Below, piece by piece: positions 32,426 through 42,748 of a stretch of DNA of 64,000 nt. Position 1 is the first letter of the stretch, and every line of letters starts with the position of its first letter. The stretch is taken from NCBI GenBank assembly GCA_930367215.1, contig OV884059.1, positions 48,268,957-48,332,956 on the forward strand, given 5' to 3'. Under the pieces are notes generated by a model. The model was not told the DNA's origin. It did not search any database and saw nothing but the letters and a program-made list of their open reading frames with translations. A program made the position numbers and the translations under genes. Origin of the DNA: Pollenia angustigena. Taxonomy: Eukaryota; Arthropoda; Insecta; Diptera; Polleniidae.

Positions 32426-35094
32426 ACTGTTTAAAAATTTGTTTTTGGAACGCAAACGGCATCCGCCAACATAAAAATGAATTAGAATACTTTCTTAAAA
32501 ATAAACAAATTGATGTCATGATGATTTCTGAAACTCATTTGACCTCAAGAAATACGTTTAAAATCAATGGTTATATACTATATGATACCAAGGACCCTCG
32601 AGATAGAGCTTGTGGAGGTTCTGCCATCTTAATAAAAACTCGAGTCAAACACTACATTATGTGTGATCACCGTGAAGACTATCTGCAAGCAACGACTATT
32701 TGTGTTGAGGAGCTAAATCGAAACATAGTAATTTCTTCTTTATACTCTCCACCTAGATTTTCCATATCAGAAGGCCAATATTATAAATATTTTAAATCAT
32801 TAGGACCCTGTTTTCTGGCCGCTGGCGATTATAACGCTAAACATACCTTCTGGGGGTCACGACTTATAACACCAAAAGGTCGTGTTTTGTTTAACACAAT
32901 CTCTAAAATGGGTTTAAATGTGGTCGCGAGCGGGCAACCAACATATTGGCCTACTGATCAGCAAAAAATTCCAGATGTTATCGACTTTGGCGTGGTTAAA
33001 AACATCCCCACAGAAACGATTCATGTTGAAGCTTCCTTAGAATTATCATCCGACCACACACCTACAATTGTTACTATATCGAACCCAAATAGAATTGTAT
33101 TTCCGTCAGGTTACTTAGCGACGCCAGCCACACAAATAAATTGGTTAAAATATAAAAAATTTCTCAGTGCCCATTGCACAGAAAATATTCCGCTTAGTAC
33201 ACCGGAGAATGTGGATCTCTCTCTTGTTAACTTTGACAGTTATCTTAAACTAGCTGTTCAACACTCCAGCGTTACCCCCAAAAAAATTAAAAATAATAAA
33301 ATATGTTCTTCAGATGTCGAGCGGCTCTTGACTGAAAAAAGGAGAGTTCGAAGAGAGTGGCAACTTTACAGATCCCCGCAACTTAAGATTTTATTAAAAG
33401 AATGCACAAAAAGGCTAAGAAAGTTGCTACAGAATCAGAAAACGGCTTCTCTAGAAAAATATCTTAAGGAACTTGATGCAACTCCACAATCTGACTACTC
33501 ATTATGGCGTGCAGCTAGAAATCTAAAAAGGCCAGTTATATCTAAGCCACCATTAAGAAACTTGAATGGTAGTTGGGCAAGAAATGATAATGAAAAAGGA
33601 AACCTGTTTGTAAATCATTTGAAAAACGTATTTACACCAAATATATCTCACAATATTGCGGTCGAGTTACCACCTGTTGATGCTAGAGCAGCTTTTCCCC
33701 TCAGATTTGAGATAAGAGAAATCGAAAAGGCTATTTGTGACTTAAACACTAAGAAGGCACCTGGTATTGATAAAATCAGTAATAAAATGCTTTTGGAGCT
33801 ACCTCGCATAGCAAAGAAAATTATTCTTTTTATTTTTAATGCTATTTTACGCCTTGAATACTATCCTGAAAAATGGAAGGTTTCCTTAGTTACCATGATA
33901 CCAAAGCCAGGTAAAGATCATACAAAAGTTGAGTCTTATAGACCTATTAGCTTATTATCAAATATGTCAAAGCTGTTTGAGAAATTATTAGTTTCAAAAT
34001 TAACACCAATTTTAAGTGAAAATAGATGTATTCCAAACCATCAGTTCGGATTTAGAAGAAAACACAGCACAATCGAGCAGACTCATCGAATAGTAAATGT
34101 CATAAGAAAAGCATTTGAAGAAAAGAAATATTGCTCAGCACTCTTCATCGATGTTTCGCAAGCTTTTGACAAAGTCTGGCATGAAGGCTTATTACACAAA
34201 TTGAAGCAAAATTTACCAGCAAACACACACAAGCTGCTAGAAAGCTACTTAGTCGGTCGTCAATTTATTATTAAAGAAGGAAATTTCTTAAGTTCACCTC
34301 AGCCCATTGCCGCTGGAGTCCCACAAGGCAGCATCCTGGGCCCCCTATTATACTTAATTTATACTTCGGACATGCCAACAAGCAACTACACACAAACTTC
34401 AACATTTGCAGACGATACAGCTTTTCTAAGCGTCCACGAAAACCGTTATGAAGCATCGCGTTACTTACAGCATCATATATTTCAACTAGAAATATGGTTA
34501 AGACAATGGAGGATAATGGTCAATGAGCAAAAATGTGTACATATAACATTCACTTTGCGCCGGGAATCTTGCCCCCCTATTACAATCAATAATCAAATAA
34601 TTCCTCAACATTCGCATGTTAAATATCTCGGTATACATCTGGATCGGCGATTAACGTGGAAATGCCATATAGAGGCAAAATTAACTCAAATGAAACTAAA
34701 AGCCATTCAAATTCATTGGCTTATTGGAAGAAATTCTGTCCTTAGTCTCGATTGCAAGCTTCTACTTTACAACTCTATCTTAAAGCCTATCTGGTGCTAC
34801 GGTATTCAACTATGGGGCACTGCCTCGGCCTCTAATATCGACAAAATTCAAAGGCGCCAAAATAAACTTCTTCGAATAATCACAGCCGCTCCCTGGTATG
34901 TTAAAAACTCAAACATTCATAAGGATCTTAATGTGCCATTAGTGAAATCTATGATTACAAAATACGCAATAAAATATTTAAAAAGGCTTGAACAACACCC
35001 AAATCCACTAGCTCGAAATATTTTAAATCATGGCGGCCACACTCGCTTAAGAAGAAGAGACACTGCAGTACTTACCCAATTAGATGAGCGATAA
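32422..35094 (+). CDS. J1 ORF2, endonuclease-reverse transcriptase
   Basis: 890 aa, apparently intact. N-terminal APE-type endonuclease (residues 1-225): FWNANGI near 8, ISETHL near 35, AAGDYNAKH near 132, SSDHTPTI near 208. These supply the Asn, Glu, Asp and His active-site positions for target nicking. Reverse transcriptase (about 440-720): KKAPGIDKISNKML, SYRPISLLSNMSKLFEK, CSALFIDVSQAFDKVWH, AGVPQGSILGPLLY and catalytic FADDTAFLS near 661. The thumb follows with VKYLGIHLDRRLTW near 735. There is no RNase H domain, as expected for Jockey. It is clearly homologous to J2 ORF2 but is a distinct family. Confidence 0.95.
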   Translation: MNCLKICFWNANGIRQHKNELEYFLKNKQIDVMMISETHLTSRNTFKINGYILYDTKDPRDRACGGSAILIKTRVKHYIMCDHREDYLQATTICVEELNRNIVISSLYSPPRFSISEGQYYKYFKSLGPCFLAAGDYNAKHTFWGSRLITPKGRVLFNTISKMGLNVVASGQPTYWPTDQQKIPDVIDFGVVKNIPTETIHVEASLELSSDHTPTIVTISNPNRIVFPSGYLATPATQINWLKYKKFLSAHCTENIPLSTPENVDLSLVNFDSYLKLAVQHSSVTPKKIKNNKICSSDVERLLTEKRRVRREWQLYRSPQLKILLKECTKRLRKLLQNQKTASLEKYLKELDATPQSDYSLWRAARNLKRPVISKPPLRNLNGSWARNDNEKGNLFVNHLKNVFTPNISHNIAVELPPVDARAAFPLRFEIREIEKAICDLNTKKAPGIDKISNKMLLELPRIAKKIILFIFNAILRLEYYPEKWKVSLVTMIPKPGKDHTKVESYRPISLLSNMSKLFEKLLVSKLTPILSENRCIPNHQFGFRRKHSTIEQTHRIVNVIRKAFEEKKYCSALFIDVSQAFDKVWHEGLLHKLKQNLPANTHKLLESYLVGRQFIIKEGNFLSSPQPIAAGVPQGSILGPLLYLIYTSDMPTSNYTQTSTFADDTAFLSVHENRYEASRYLQHHIFQLEIWLRQWRIMVNEQKCVHITFTLRRESCPPITINNQIIPQHSHVKYLGIHLDRRLTWKCHIEAKLTQMKLKAIQIHWLIGRNSVLSLDCKLLLYNSILKPIWCYGIQLWGTASASNIDKIQRRQNKLLRIITAAPWYVKNSNIHKDLNVPLVKSMITKYAIKYLKRLEQHPNPLARNILNHGGHTRLRRRDTAVLTQLDER

Positions 35095-35275
35095 ACACCT
35101 ATAAAAGTGAACATAACCCGTGATGAAGAAAATTTTGTCTGGCACTGGCAGGAGATAAAATAACGTATTAGGTTAAGATTTGATTAATTATTGTTAGTTC
35201 ATATTTAATATATGAAGATTCAATAAAACAATAATGACAAAAAAAAAAAAAAAAAAAAAAAAAAAATTATTATAA

Positions 35276-35681
35276 ACGGATGGAGCGCTTGACGCTAATG
35301 TATAACAGAAATATTACTTGCATGCGTACCTCAAATATAAATTCTGTTTGCTATTATATGCTAAGATAAAAGAATTCCAATAAAATATTTTTTGTTTTTT
35401 TTATTTTCATAAATTATTGATTTAATTTTTTTAACAAAAAGTACCATTTGTTGGGGAAAATACTCTTTTAGTTGAAGCTCAGTACCATTTCGAAATTTCA
35501 ATTTTGCAACACTGGTACCAATACCCATTAAAAGCTAAAGTTGAATATGTATAAGTATACGCTGCCAATGTGTATTTGCACATTCATTCTTTTTTTTTGA
35601 ATGTACATGCAGATATAAATAAAATTTCTGTTAGCTATCTGCAATACCCATATAAGTATGTATATTACCGTAAGTATAACC
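35276..35681. other. AT-rich flank, nothing recognised
   Basis: Short frames only. Confidence 0.4.
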
Positions 35682-36110
35682 CCAGCAAATAATAGGACCA
35701 GTCCAAGCACGCGTGTAAAGAGTAGTCCACAAGGGACCAGGACTAGTCCACAAGTAACCCAAACGTATGGAAAAAACCTGGTCTATTTAACATTACGATG
35801 TCCTAGGAGAGGACCATATAACCCACCTTTGGACCACTAAGGAGTAGTTTTAAAACTACTCCATGGTATATAACCCACCTTTGGACCAGTAAGGAGTAGT
35901 TTTAAAACTACTCCATGGTATACTCAAGAGGATTAGTTTTGAAGTCGTTTAAAAACGAAAGCATGTCGTTAAAAAACGAAGACATGTCGTCTCACTACAA
36001 ACACATTTTAACAATGGCATGGTCCATGCTTGCATTACATCGGACTAGTCCATGGAGTAGTCCATTTTATCAAAATGGGTCAGGTGGTCCAATTTTATTT
36101 GCAGGGACGT
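35682..36110. mobile_element. Inverted-repeat element rich in GGACYAGTCC boxes
   Basis: Ends are CCAGCAAATAATAGGACCAG and TGGTCCAATTTTATTTGCAG, imperfectly inverted. It contains a perfect or near-perfect tandem pair of about 52 bp (35812-35917), each with the palindrome GTAGTTTTAAAACTAC and TTTGGACCA. AGTCC/GGACT boxes occur about a dozen times. Non-coding; family and target duplication undetermined. Confidence 0.5.
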
Positions 36111-36249
36111 CAATATACAGAGCGCGAGAGCAGAGATGGCAAATGCAATTTTAAAAATGTTGAAACTAGGCAAAATTTTTTTGTGTTGTTATTCAGAAAA
36201 ATATCAAGATAATTTTAAAGCATTTTAACATTTGACTAAGGCGGTAAGC

Positions 36250-36433
36250 TTATTTTATTAGAACAACGAGGGGCGGTTGGCGGAAATTTCTGCTTCTCCG
36301 AAACTATCTAACAGATCTTAATAAAATTTCAAACATAGATATATCCATATTAATATGAACACACAAGCTTTATATATTTTTTTAAAATTAGGACCCCGAG
36401 GGAAGCTCGAGGGTATTTTCTGCCTATCTAACA
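36250..36433 (-). repeat. 125-bp repeat units, left of fold-back
   Basis: About 1.4 units of the repeat seen at 22745-23120, in inverse orientation. The unit is interrupted at GATTTTAATGATAT (36434-36447) by the fold-back element and resumes at 42749. Confidence 0.75.
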
Positions 36434-37108
36434 GATTTTAATGATATTCAACATTTTTCATTTTTTCGAATTTATTCTATGAGCTAAATTTCAGTTATGT
36501 ATTTTTTTTTTTTTTTTTTTTATAAAGCTTTTTTGTAATAGTCCTATTCCTTCAATTTTTCAGAAATGACTTTATACACTACCATACTATTATATTGTAT
36601 TTTCTTTTTACATTTTACCTTAGCCTTTCTTTGGAAAGCAATGAGGTACATATATTGAATGTACAGAAAAATTTACAATTATTAGACACCAGCAGAATGT
36701 AATGCATTTTCTGGCCCGCTACAACCTTCGTCAGTATTCTTTGTGTCTCACTGGATAGTGTTACTTTATAAATTGAATGCATTAAACTCAACTATTTTAA
36801 CAAATAGAAACTGGGAATTATTTCCTTCAGAAGGTTACTTTTTTATATTATATTCAACATTTTTCATTTTTTCGAATTTATTCTATGAGCTAAATTTCAG
36901 TTATGTATTTTTTTTTTTTTATAAAGCTTTTTTGTAATAGTCCTATTCCTTCAATTTTTCAGAAATTTTTTTTTTTTTTTTTTTTTAATAATTTATTTTT
37001 ATTATTGAATCTTTCTTATCGAAATTTACAATATGTATTCAAATCTTAATTCTACTTGTTGTTTATTAGTTGTTACCTGTGTAACCACTAACTGCTGTAT
37101 TCAAATTT

Positions 37109-39769
37109 TTAAGACTGTCTTCTAGTAAGGCTCAAAGTATCGGTTCTTTTTAGCCTCTGGTGACCTTCGAACTGAAGCAAACCCCGAGCGAGGTAGTTAG
37201 GGTGAACCATTAGTTTATCGATGTAGCTTATTGAATATTTTTTAATTTCCTCCTGGATAGTGGGGACGTTGAGATCTCTGTGGATAATATCATTACGTAT
37301 ATACCATGGGGCGCAGACAATTTGTCGTAATATTCTAGACTGTCTTCTTTGAAGCTTTTGGATGTTAGATGCGCATGCAGTACCCCATAATTGGATGCCA
37401 TATGTCCATATTGGTTTTATGATGGACTTGTATAGAAGAACTTTGTTGTCTAAAGACAAGTTTGAGTTTCTACCGAGAAGCCAATGTAGTTGAGCTGCTT
37501 TAAGTTTCATAGCCGTTATTTTCGCTTCGATATGACGAGACCAGGTCAAACGTCTATCTATATGAACTCCCAAGTACTTTACATGGTTTTCTACCGGAAC
37601 AGTGATGTTATTTATTTTTACTGCTGGGCACGTTTGTCTTCTGAGCGTGAAAGTTAAGTGAGCACATTTAGCCGGGTTAACCTTTATTCTCCATTTTTCT
37701 AGCCATGCCTCTAGTTCATTGATGTGGGACTGCAGATTTTGCGATGCGACTTTTGGGTCATGGTTAACGCTAATAAATGCTGTGTCGTCTGCAAATGTAG
37801 AGGTATGCGTGCTCAGGTTTGTTGGCATATCCGCTGTGTATATTATATATAGAAGCGGTCCTAATATGCTGCCTTGGGGAACACCAGCAGTAATTTTCTT
37901 GAGGGGGGAGTATTTATCTTGCGACCTTACTATGAATGTTCTGCCTGTTAGATAGCTCTCCAGAAGCTTGTGAGTGTTTTGAGGAAGCATTCGTGTTATT
38001 TTGATGAGTAGCCCATCATGCCAAACTTTGTCAAATGCTTGGGAAATGTCTATAAACAGGGCTGAGCAGTATTGCTTTTTCTCAAACGCCGATCTAATAA
38101 GGGTGACAATTCTATGCACTTGCTCTATTGTACCATGTTTCGCTCTGAATCCGAACTGGTGATCCGGGATGATGTCGTGTTCATTTAGATGAGGAGTTAT
38201 ACTTAAAATGAATATTTTTTCGAAAAGCTTTGATAGGATTGATAATAAGCTTATCGGTCTGTACGACGCAACCTGGCTAGCATCTTTTCCTGGCTTGGGA
38301 ATCATAACAATTATAGACTTCTTCCATGAGGATGGGAAGTATCCGACTCTTAATATAGCGTTAAAAATGAACAGCAAGATTCTGGAAGCAGACGAAGGTA
38401 AGTTTCTTATCATTGACCCTGTGATACGGTCAAGTCCGGGAGATTTTCTAATATTCACTTTTTCTATTGCAGATTTTACTTGAGTAATGTTAAATTTTAA
38501 TGGATGGTTTACCTTATCAGGAATGGTTGGACGACAGGAACAAGTATGTGTATCATGTGGCGTGAAAACTTTCTCAAGATGGCCCGCGAAAGCGTTTAAT
38601 TTTTCATCTGTGTTTTTCGCCCAAGTGTGGTTTTCCAGTCTTAATGGAGATTCTTGGGTTATAGGGCATTTCATATGCCGTACAGCCTTCCATAAGCTAT
38701 AATTGGAGTTTTTTGTGGCATCTAGGCTGTTTAGATAGCCTTCTATTGCAGACTCGTGGTTCTGTCTCAATTTGTTGCGAAGAGTTGTCAGGCATAATTG
38801 TAGTTGGGCCTTAGTGGTTGGGGAACGACTGTTTTGCCATTGTCTTCTTAACTTCCTTTTTTCTCTGATAAGGGTCTCTATATCCGTCGATGTATTGTAA
38901 GGAGCACGTTTAATTGTCCGCTTGATTGGGGTTGCATTTCTTGCTGCAGCATCCAAGACTTCTGTAAATCGGTCGACAGCTATTTGGATGTCAGATGAAT
39001 TTTTTAGGGGAATGCACTGTGATAGGTGAGAGCTCACATACATTTTATACTTTAACCAATTTGTGTTTCTGTTTGGATAGGAAAACCAGTTTGCAGCTGC
39101 GGCGTCAGAGTTACATTTTAAAATGAGGATTGAAGGTGAATGATCAGACGAAAGATCATAGGAGGAACTAACTAGTACCTGATCGCGCTTGATGTTTTTG
39201 ATTATAGCAAAGTCAATAAGGTCTGGTAGCTTGTTGAAGTCGGTTGGCCAATAGGTAGGCTCACCACTCGATACCACATCAAAGTTATTTGCAGTTACGG
39301 TATTATATAGCTGATTACCTCTAGGACTAATAAGTCTGGAGCCCCAATATGTATGTTTAGCGTTGTAGTCGCCAGCAGCAATGAATTTCTGGCCCAATGT
39401 GGAGAAGAAGTTGAGAAATTTATCGTGTAGAATTTTGTGCCTCGGGGGACAATAAACGGATGTTAACGTTAGTTTGAAATCAGTCAGATTTATAGATGTG
39501 GCCTGGATACAATCTTCTTCGAACTCTGGCAATGGTAAGTGTCTGATGTGTTTGTGCACAATTATGGCTGTGCCACCACAAGCTCGTCCGCTGGGATGTT
39601 TTGTGTCATACGTAAGGTAACCATTTACCCTAAAGCAGTTTTTATGAGTAAAGTGTGTTTCAGAGACAAGAAGTACGTCGATTTCATGCCTATGAAGAAA
39701 GTTTGCAACTTCGTGTTTATGTTGGGATAACCCGTTTGCATTCCAGAAACATATTTTTAACTGGTTCAT
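37109..39769 (-). CDS. J2 ORF2, endonuclease-reverse transcriptase
   Basis: 886 aa, uninterrupted. Endonuclease: FWNANGLSQHKHEV, SETHFTHKN, AAGDYNAKHTYWGS, SSDHSPSILI. Reverse transcriptase: RKSPGLDRITGSMI, ASYRPISLLSILSKLFEK, CSALFIDISQAFDKVWHDG, AGVPQGSILGPLLYIIYTA and FADDTAFIS near residue 658. The thumb has VKYLGVHIDRRLTWSRHIEA. It starts inside the last codons of ORF1 (ATGA overlap). All visible catalytic residues are present, in contrast to the related dead copies elsewhere in this window. Confidence 0.95.
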   Translation of the reverse strand: MNQLKICFWNANGLSQHKHEVANFLHRHEIDVLLVSETHFTHKNCFRVNGYLTYDTKHPSGRACGGTAIIVHKHIRHLPLPEFEEDCIQATSINLTDFKLTLTSVYCPPRHKILHDKFLNFFSTLGQKFIAAGDYNAKHTYWGSRLISPRGNQLYNTVTANNFDVVSSGEPTYWPTDFNKLPDLIDFAIIKNIKRDQVLVSSSYDLSSDHSPSILILKCNSDAAAANWFSYPNRNTNWLKYKMYVSSHLSQCIPLKNSSDIQIAVDRFTEVLDAAARNATPIKRTIKRAPYNTSTDIETLIREKRKLRRQWQNSRSPTTKAQLQLCLTTLRNKLRQNHESAIEGYLNSLDATKNSNYSLWKAVRHMKCPITQESPLRLENHTWAKNTDEKLNAFAGHLEKVFTPHDTHTCSCRPTIPDKVNHPLKFNITQVKSAIEKVNIRKSPGLDRITGSMIRNLPSSASRILLFIFNAILRVGYFPSSWKKSIIVMIPKPGKDASQVASYRPISLLSILSKLFEKIFILSITPHLNEHDIIPDHQFGFRAKHGTIEQVHRIVTLIRSAFEKKQYCSALFIDISQAFDKVWHDGLLIKITRMLPQNTHKLLESYLTGRTFIVRSQDKYSPLKKITAGVPQGSILGPLLYIIYTADMPTNLSTHTSTFADDTAFISVNHDPKVASQNLQSHINELEAWLEKWRIKVNPAKCAHLTFTLRRQTCPAVKINNITVPVENHVKYLGVHIDRRLTWSRHIEAKITAMKLKAAQLHWLLGRNSNLSLDNKVLLYKSIIKPIWTYGIQLWGTACASNIQKLQRRQSRILRQIVCAPWYIRNDIIHRDLNVPTIQEEIKKYSISYIDKLMVHPNYLARGLLQFEGHQRLKRTDTLSLTRRQS

Positions 39770-41325
39770 TTTTTGTTGAGTAGAACTTGCAGGAGCATGT
39801 TCTGGTTTCGCATCATTTCCTGAAACATGCTCTGCATAGTGGCCATGAAGTTATTCATAGTTTGAATTAAATTTTCAATTGAGGTAGGCATTTGTAGACC
39901 TTCCCTAGGAACATTAGCGTATGGAGGTTGCTTTGCGTTGGAAGTACTCGGGGGATTTTTCGCATTAGGGTTTCCTTTTAGGACTTGGGCATATGATTGG
40001 TTTTGTTTGTTTGTTTGTGTAGTACTAGCAATAGAGCCAGCGGCTTGGCTGGGCGCATGTGATGGACCATATTGGGAGTGAGTATATTTTTGAACTAAAG
40101 CTGGTTTTTTTAAATGCAAGAAGACTTTACAACCCCTATAGTTTGCCGTGTGATTTTCGCCACAGTTGCTGCATTTCTTGACATTTGGGTCAACTTTAGA
40201 ACGATTACATTCGGCGGTTTTATGAGCGTCGCCACAAACCACACATACGTGAGGCAATTTACAATATGATTTTGTATGCCCATATTCCTGACAGTTTGTG
40301 CATTGGGAGGGACCCTTTCGTTTTATTGGCTCCTCAACAGTTATTCTTCTGTTGAGTAGGTAGCGCAAGTTGTATATGGGATGAACTGAATTTTTGGTTT
40401 TGAGAACCGATGAATCAAACGATATCTCAATGCGGTGCAGTGGTTGGGGAACTTTGTTCCTGTTCAAAATGTTATGAACCGATTTTACCTCGTACCCCTC
40501 TTGCTCTACGGCAGATTTTATTTCATCTGTAGGAACGGAACTATCTATGCCTTTTATGACAATAATCAATCCCTTAGCACTTTTTAATTGGTATGTATAG
40601 TAGCTTTTATTTTCTGCGTCCAGGTGTCTTGATATAATACGAAAGTTCGTTTCTGTACTGGCTTGAATTTTGGTCTCTTGAATTTGTCCGCGTCGTATAG
40701 AAACGACGTAGAAATTGTTCTTACCTACAAGTTGAGTCAACATGTTGACTATGCTATTTGATGTTTGCTCCCGCAGATAGATAGGTGGCGGTTTAACTTC
40801 TTTAGTGGCTGTCCCATTAGCTAATTCTGCTTCTTCATCGTCAGGTATGGATAGTACAGAGAATCTGTTACCATTTGTTGGCAAAGAGACTACGTTAGAG
40901 CCTTTGTATTGTTTGGCCACGCGTTCCTGTTGGGTGGACCTAGGGCTAGCCTTTCTCTTAGTTATTGTTATATATCTATCCATGCCTGTTTGCACTTTAG
41001 TACTTTTTGGTACAGCTCCTGTATTTGTTAATGCAAATCGTGATGTTCCAGGTTTTTCGTTATTATTCCTCTGGTCAGACGGCTTCACACTTTGAACCAC
41101 ATTTACGGTCGGATCAACACACTTGCTCAGGTTGGGCACACTTGAACTTAAATTTCTGTATGGAAAACCAGTTGCGCTGGCAATTTTTGCACTTAAAAGA
41201 TGTTTGTTTAATTCAGGGTATCGAATGTTTTCATTGCTCACGCTCGGGGAGCTTACCACAATATACGCATTTCTGCTATTTGTGCTGGGCCTACTCTCCT
41301 TATTGGGAGTATTTGTGAGGCTCAT
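39766..41325 (-). CDS. J2 ORF1, Gag-like nucleic-acid-binding protein
   Basis: 519 aa. It has the same plan as J1 ORF1: a polar N-terminus, VQTGMDRYITITKRKASPRS, PPPIYLREQTSNSIV, the pre-zinc domain (YQLKSAKGLIIVIKGIDSS; HPIYNLRYLLNRRITVEEP) and three zinc knuckles, CTNCQEYGHTKSYC, CVVCGDAHKTAEC and CSNCGENHTANYRGC. A Met/Gln-rich C-terminal helix follows. The Met at 41325 is the first in frame and lies about 50 nt downstream (in transcript sense) of the MITE in the 5' UTR. Confidence 0.93.
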   Translation of the reverse strand: MSLTNTPNKESRPSTNSRNAYIVVSSPSVSNENIRYPELNKHLLSAKIASATGFPYRNLSSSVPNLSKCVDPTVNVVQSVKPSDQRNNNEKPGTSRFALTNTGAVPKSTKVQTGMDRYITITKRKASPRSTQQERVAKQYKGSNVVSLPTNGNRFSVLSIPDDEEAELANGTATKEVKPPPIYLREQTSNSIVNMLTQLVGKNNFYVVSIRRGQIQETKIQASTETNFRIISRHLDAENKSYYTYQLKSAKGLIIVIKGIDSSVPTDEIKSAVEQEGYEVKSVHNILNRNKVPQPLHRIEISFDSSVLKTKNSVHPIYNLRYLLNRRITVEEPIKRKGPSQCTNCQEYGHTKSYCKLPHVCVVCGDAHKTAECNRSKVDPNVKKCSNCGENHTANYRGCKVFLHLKKPALVQKYTHSQYGPSHAPSQAAGSIASTTQTNKQNQSYAQVLKGNPNAKNPPSTSNAKQPPYANVPREGLQMPTSIENLIQTMNNFMATMQSMFQEMMRNQNMLLQVLLNKK

Positions 41326-41377
41326 TCACAAATCTCTTCGGGCACACTAGTTATTGTTCTTTTTTTTTCACCTATTA

Positions 41378-41965
41378 CAGTACTTTTCGTTTATAGTCAC
41401 AACGCTTATGGTCACATTAGCGATATAGTCCATTTTATCTGTTTATTTGGCCCCTATAAGTAAAATTAATATAAAGTATTAACGTTATAGTCCATTTAGC
41501 GATATAAGCACATTTGCCATATATGCCATCCATCAACAGTCATCAAAGGGATAAGTAAAGCAAATTAATGGCGTTATAGTCACATTAGCAAAATTTACTA
41601 AGTTTTTTTTAGTTTTCGAATCAAAAAGCTGTCCAAAGAAAGAATGAATTAAATCATTTAATTTTTGTCATCAACTCTCTACTCGTAAAAAATTAGTTTT
41701 TGCCGTTCTTATCACCTATGAAATATCTTGTTATTATTTTAATTTGTTTTTATACAGTATGCAACTCTGTTGTAAAACCATAAGCCTGATTTCAGTGTAA
41801 TTTATATGAATTTTTTATTGCCTTTATTCACATATCTTGATTATATTCGAATTAGGTTATATGCGTCATAGTGGCATATATGTGAATAAGCCTTATAGTC
41901 ACATTAGCGATATAGTCCACGTTATGGTTGCAACTAATGGATGTGACTATAAGCGAAAAGTACTG
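41378..41965. mobile_element. TA-flanked MITE in the J2 5' UTR
   Basis: CAGTACTTTTCG followed by TTATAGTCAC at the left is mirrored by GTGACTATAAGCGAAAAGTACTG (one mismatch) at the right. TA dinucleotides flank both ends. It is 588 bp and contains several AGCGATATAGTCCA-like phrases. A Tc1/mariner-type MITE is likely. Confidence 0.85.
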
Positions 41966-42065
41966 TACAAATATTTTTTTTCACCTACGGTAAATATTTT
42001 TTCACTTTTTTTTTTTTTTATTATATTATTTTTTTTTTTTTTTGTATTTTTGTTACTCACTGATA

Positions 42066-42096
42066 CACGTCCGTACTCGTCAAGAGCTAGTTCGCA
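42066..42096 (-). promoter_or_regulatory. J2 internal promoter candidate (Inr + DPE)
   Basis: Minus strand: TCATTG at the 5' junction resembles a fly initiator, and GGACGTG (42072-42066) lies about 27-33 nt downstream, the position of a downstream promoter element. Jockey-type elements are known to use such TATA-less internal promoters. The MITE now separates this promoter from ORF1 by an extra 588 bp. Confidence 0.45.
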
Positions 42097-42748
42097 ATGA
42101 CTTTATACACTACCAGACTATTACCTTAATTTACCTTAAGGTAAAACGTAAAAAGAAAATACAATATAATAGTCTGGTAGTGTATAAAGTCATTTGTGAA
42201 AAATTGAAGGAATAGGACTATTACAAAAAAGCTTTATAAAAAAATATACATAACTGAAATTTAGCTCATAGAATAAATTCGAAAAAATTAAAAATGTTGA
42301 ATATATGTAATATAAAAAAGTAACCTTCGGAAGGAAATAATTCCCAGTTTCTATTTGTTAAAATAGTTGAGTTTAATGCATTCAATTTATAAAGTAACAC
42401 TATCCAGTGAGACACAATGAATGCTGACGAAGGCTGTAGCGGGCCAGAAAATGCATTACATTCTGCTGGTGTCTAATAATTGTAAATTTTTCTGTACATT
42501 CAATATACCTCATTGCTTTCCAAAGGAAGGCTAAGGTAAAATGTAAAAAGAAAATACAATATAATAGTCTGGTAGTGTATAAAGTCATTTCTGAAAAATT
42601 GAAGGAATAGGACTATTACAAAAAAGCTTTATAAAAAAAAAAAAAAATACATAACTGAAATTTAGCTCATAGAATAAATTCGAAAAAATTAAAAATGTTG
42701 AATATAATATAAAAAAGTAACCTTGGGAAGGAAATAATTCCCAGTTTC

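Larger units (their letters stand above)
30561..35266 (+). mobile_element. J1: full-length Jockey-clade retrotransposon
   Basis: About 4.7 kb: 5' UTR 30561-30907, ORF1, ORF2, 144-nt 3' UTR with CAATAAAA, and a poly(A) tail at 35239-35266. ATTATTATA occurs just before (30552-30560) and just after the tail (35267-35275), a 9-bp target duplication. Both ORFs are open, so the copy may be competent. The 5' end opens with CAGACGTGT, resembling the downstream promoter element that J2 carries about 25 nt in. J1 may therefore lack its first bases. Confidence 0.9.
36965..42096 (-). mobile_element. J2: full-length Jockey-clade retrotransposon
   Basis: Poly(A) tail at 36986-36965 (Ts on the plus strand), 3' UTR 36987-37108, ORF2, ORF1, and a 5' UTR of about 770 nt up to 42096 that includes a 588-bp MITE. 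Both ends are fixed by comparison with the duplicated arm of the fold-back element (42175-42200), which shows the uninterrupted target. The target duplication is at most 3-4 bp. Copies 1-1620 and 6082-6692 are the same family. Confidence 0.92.
36448..42748. mobile_element. Fold-back (palindromic) element, split by J2
   Basis: Sequence 36448-36964 plus 42097-42130 is the inverted copy of 42135-42748, with arms over 500 bp and a centre at CCTTAATTTACCTTAAGG. Each arm repeats an outer segment twice around an inner one of about 240 bp. GACTTTATACACTACCAGAC marks the inner stem. GATTTTAATGATAT flanks both sides (36434-36447, 42749-42762), and joining the flanks restores a 125-bp repeat unit. The right arm extends about 50 bp further than the left. 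No coding capacity is seen. Confidence 0.75.

Noticed and set aside
40805..41350. Plus-strand frames of 75-103 codons
   Set aside because: Antisense to J2 ORF1, which has clear zinc knuckles and full length.
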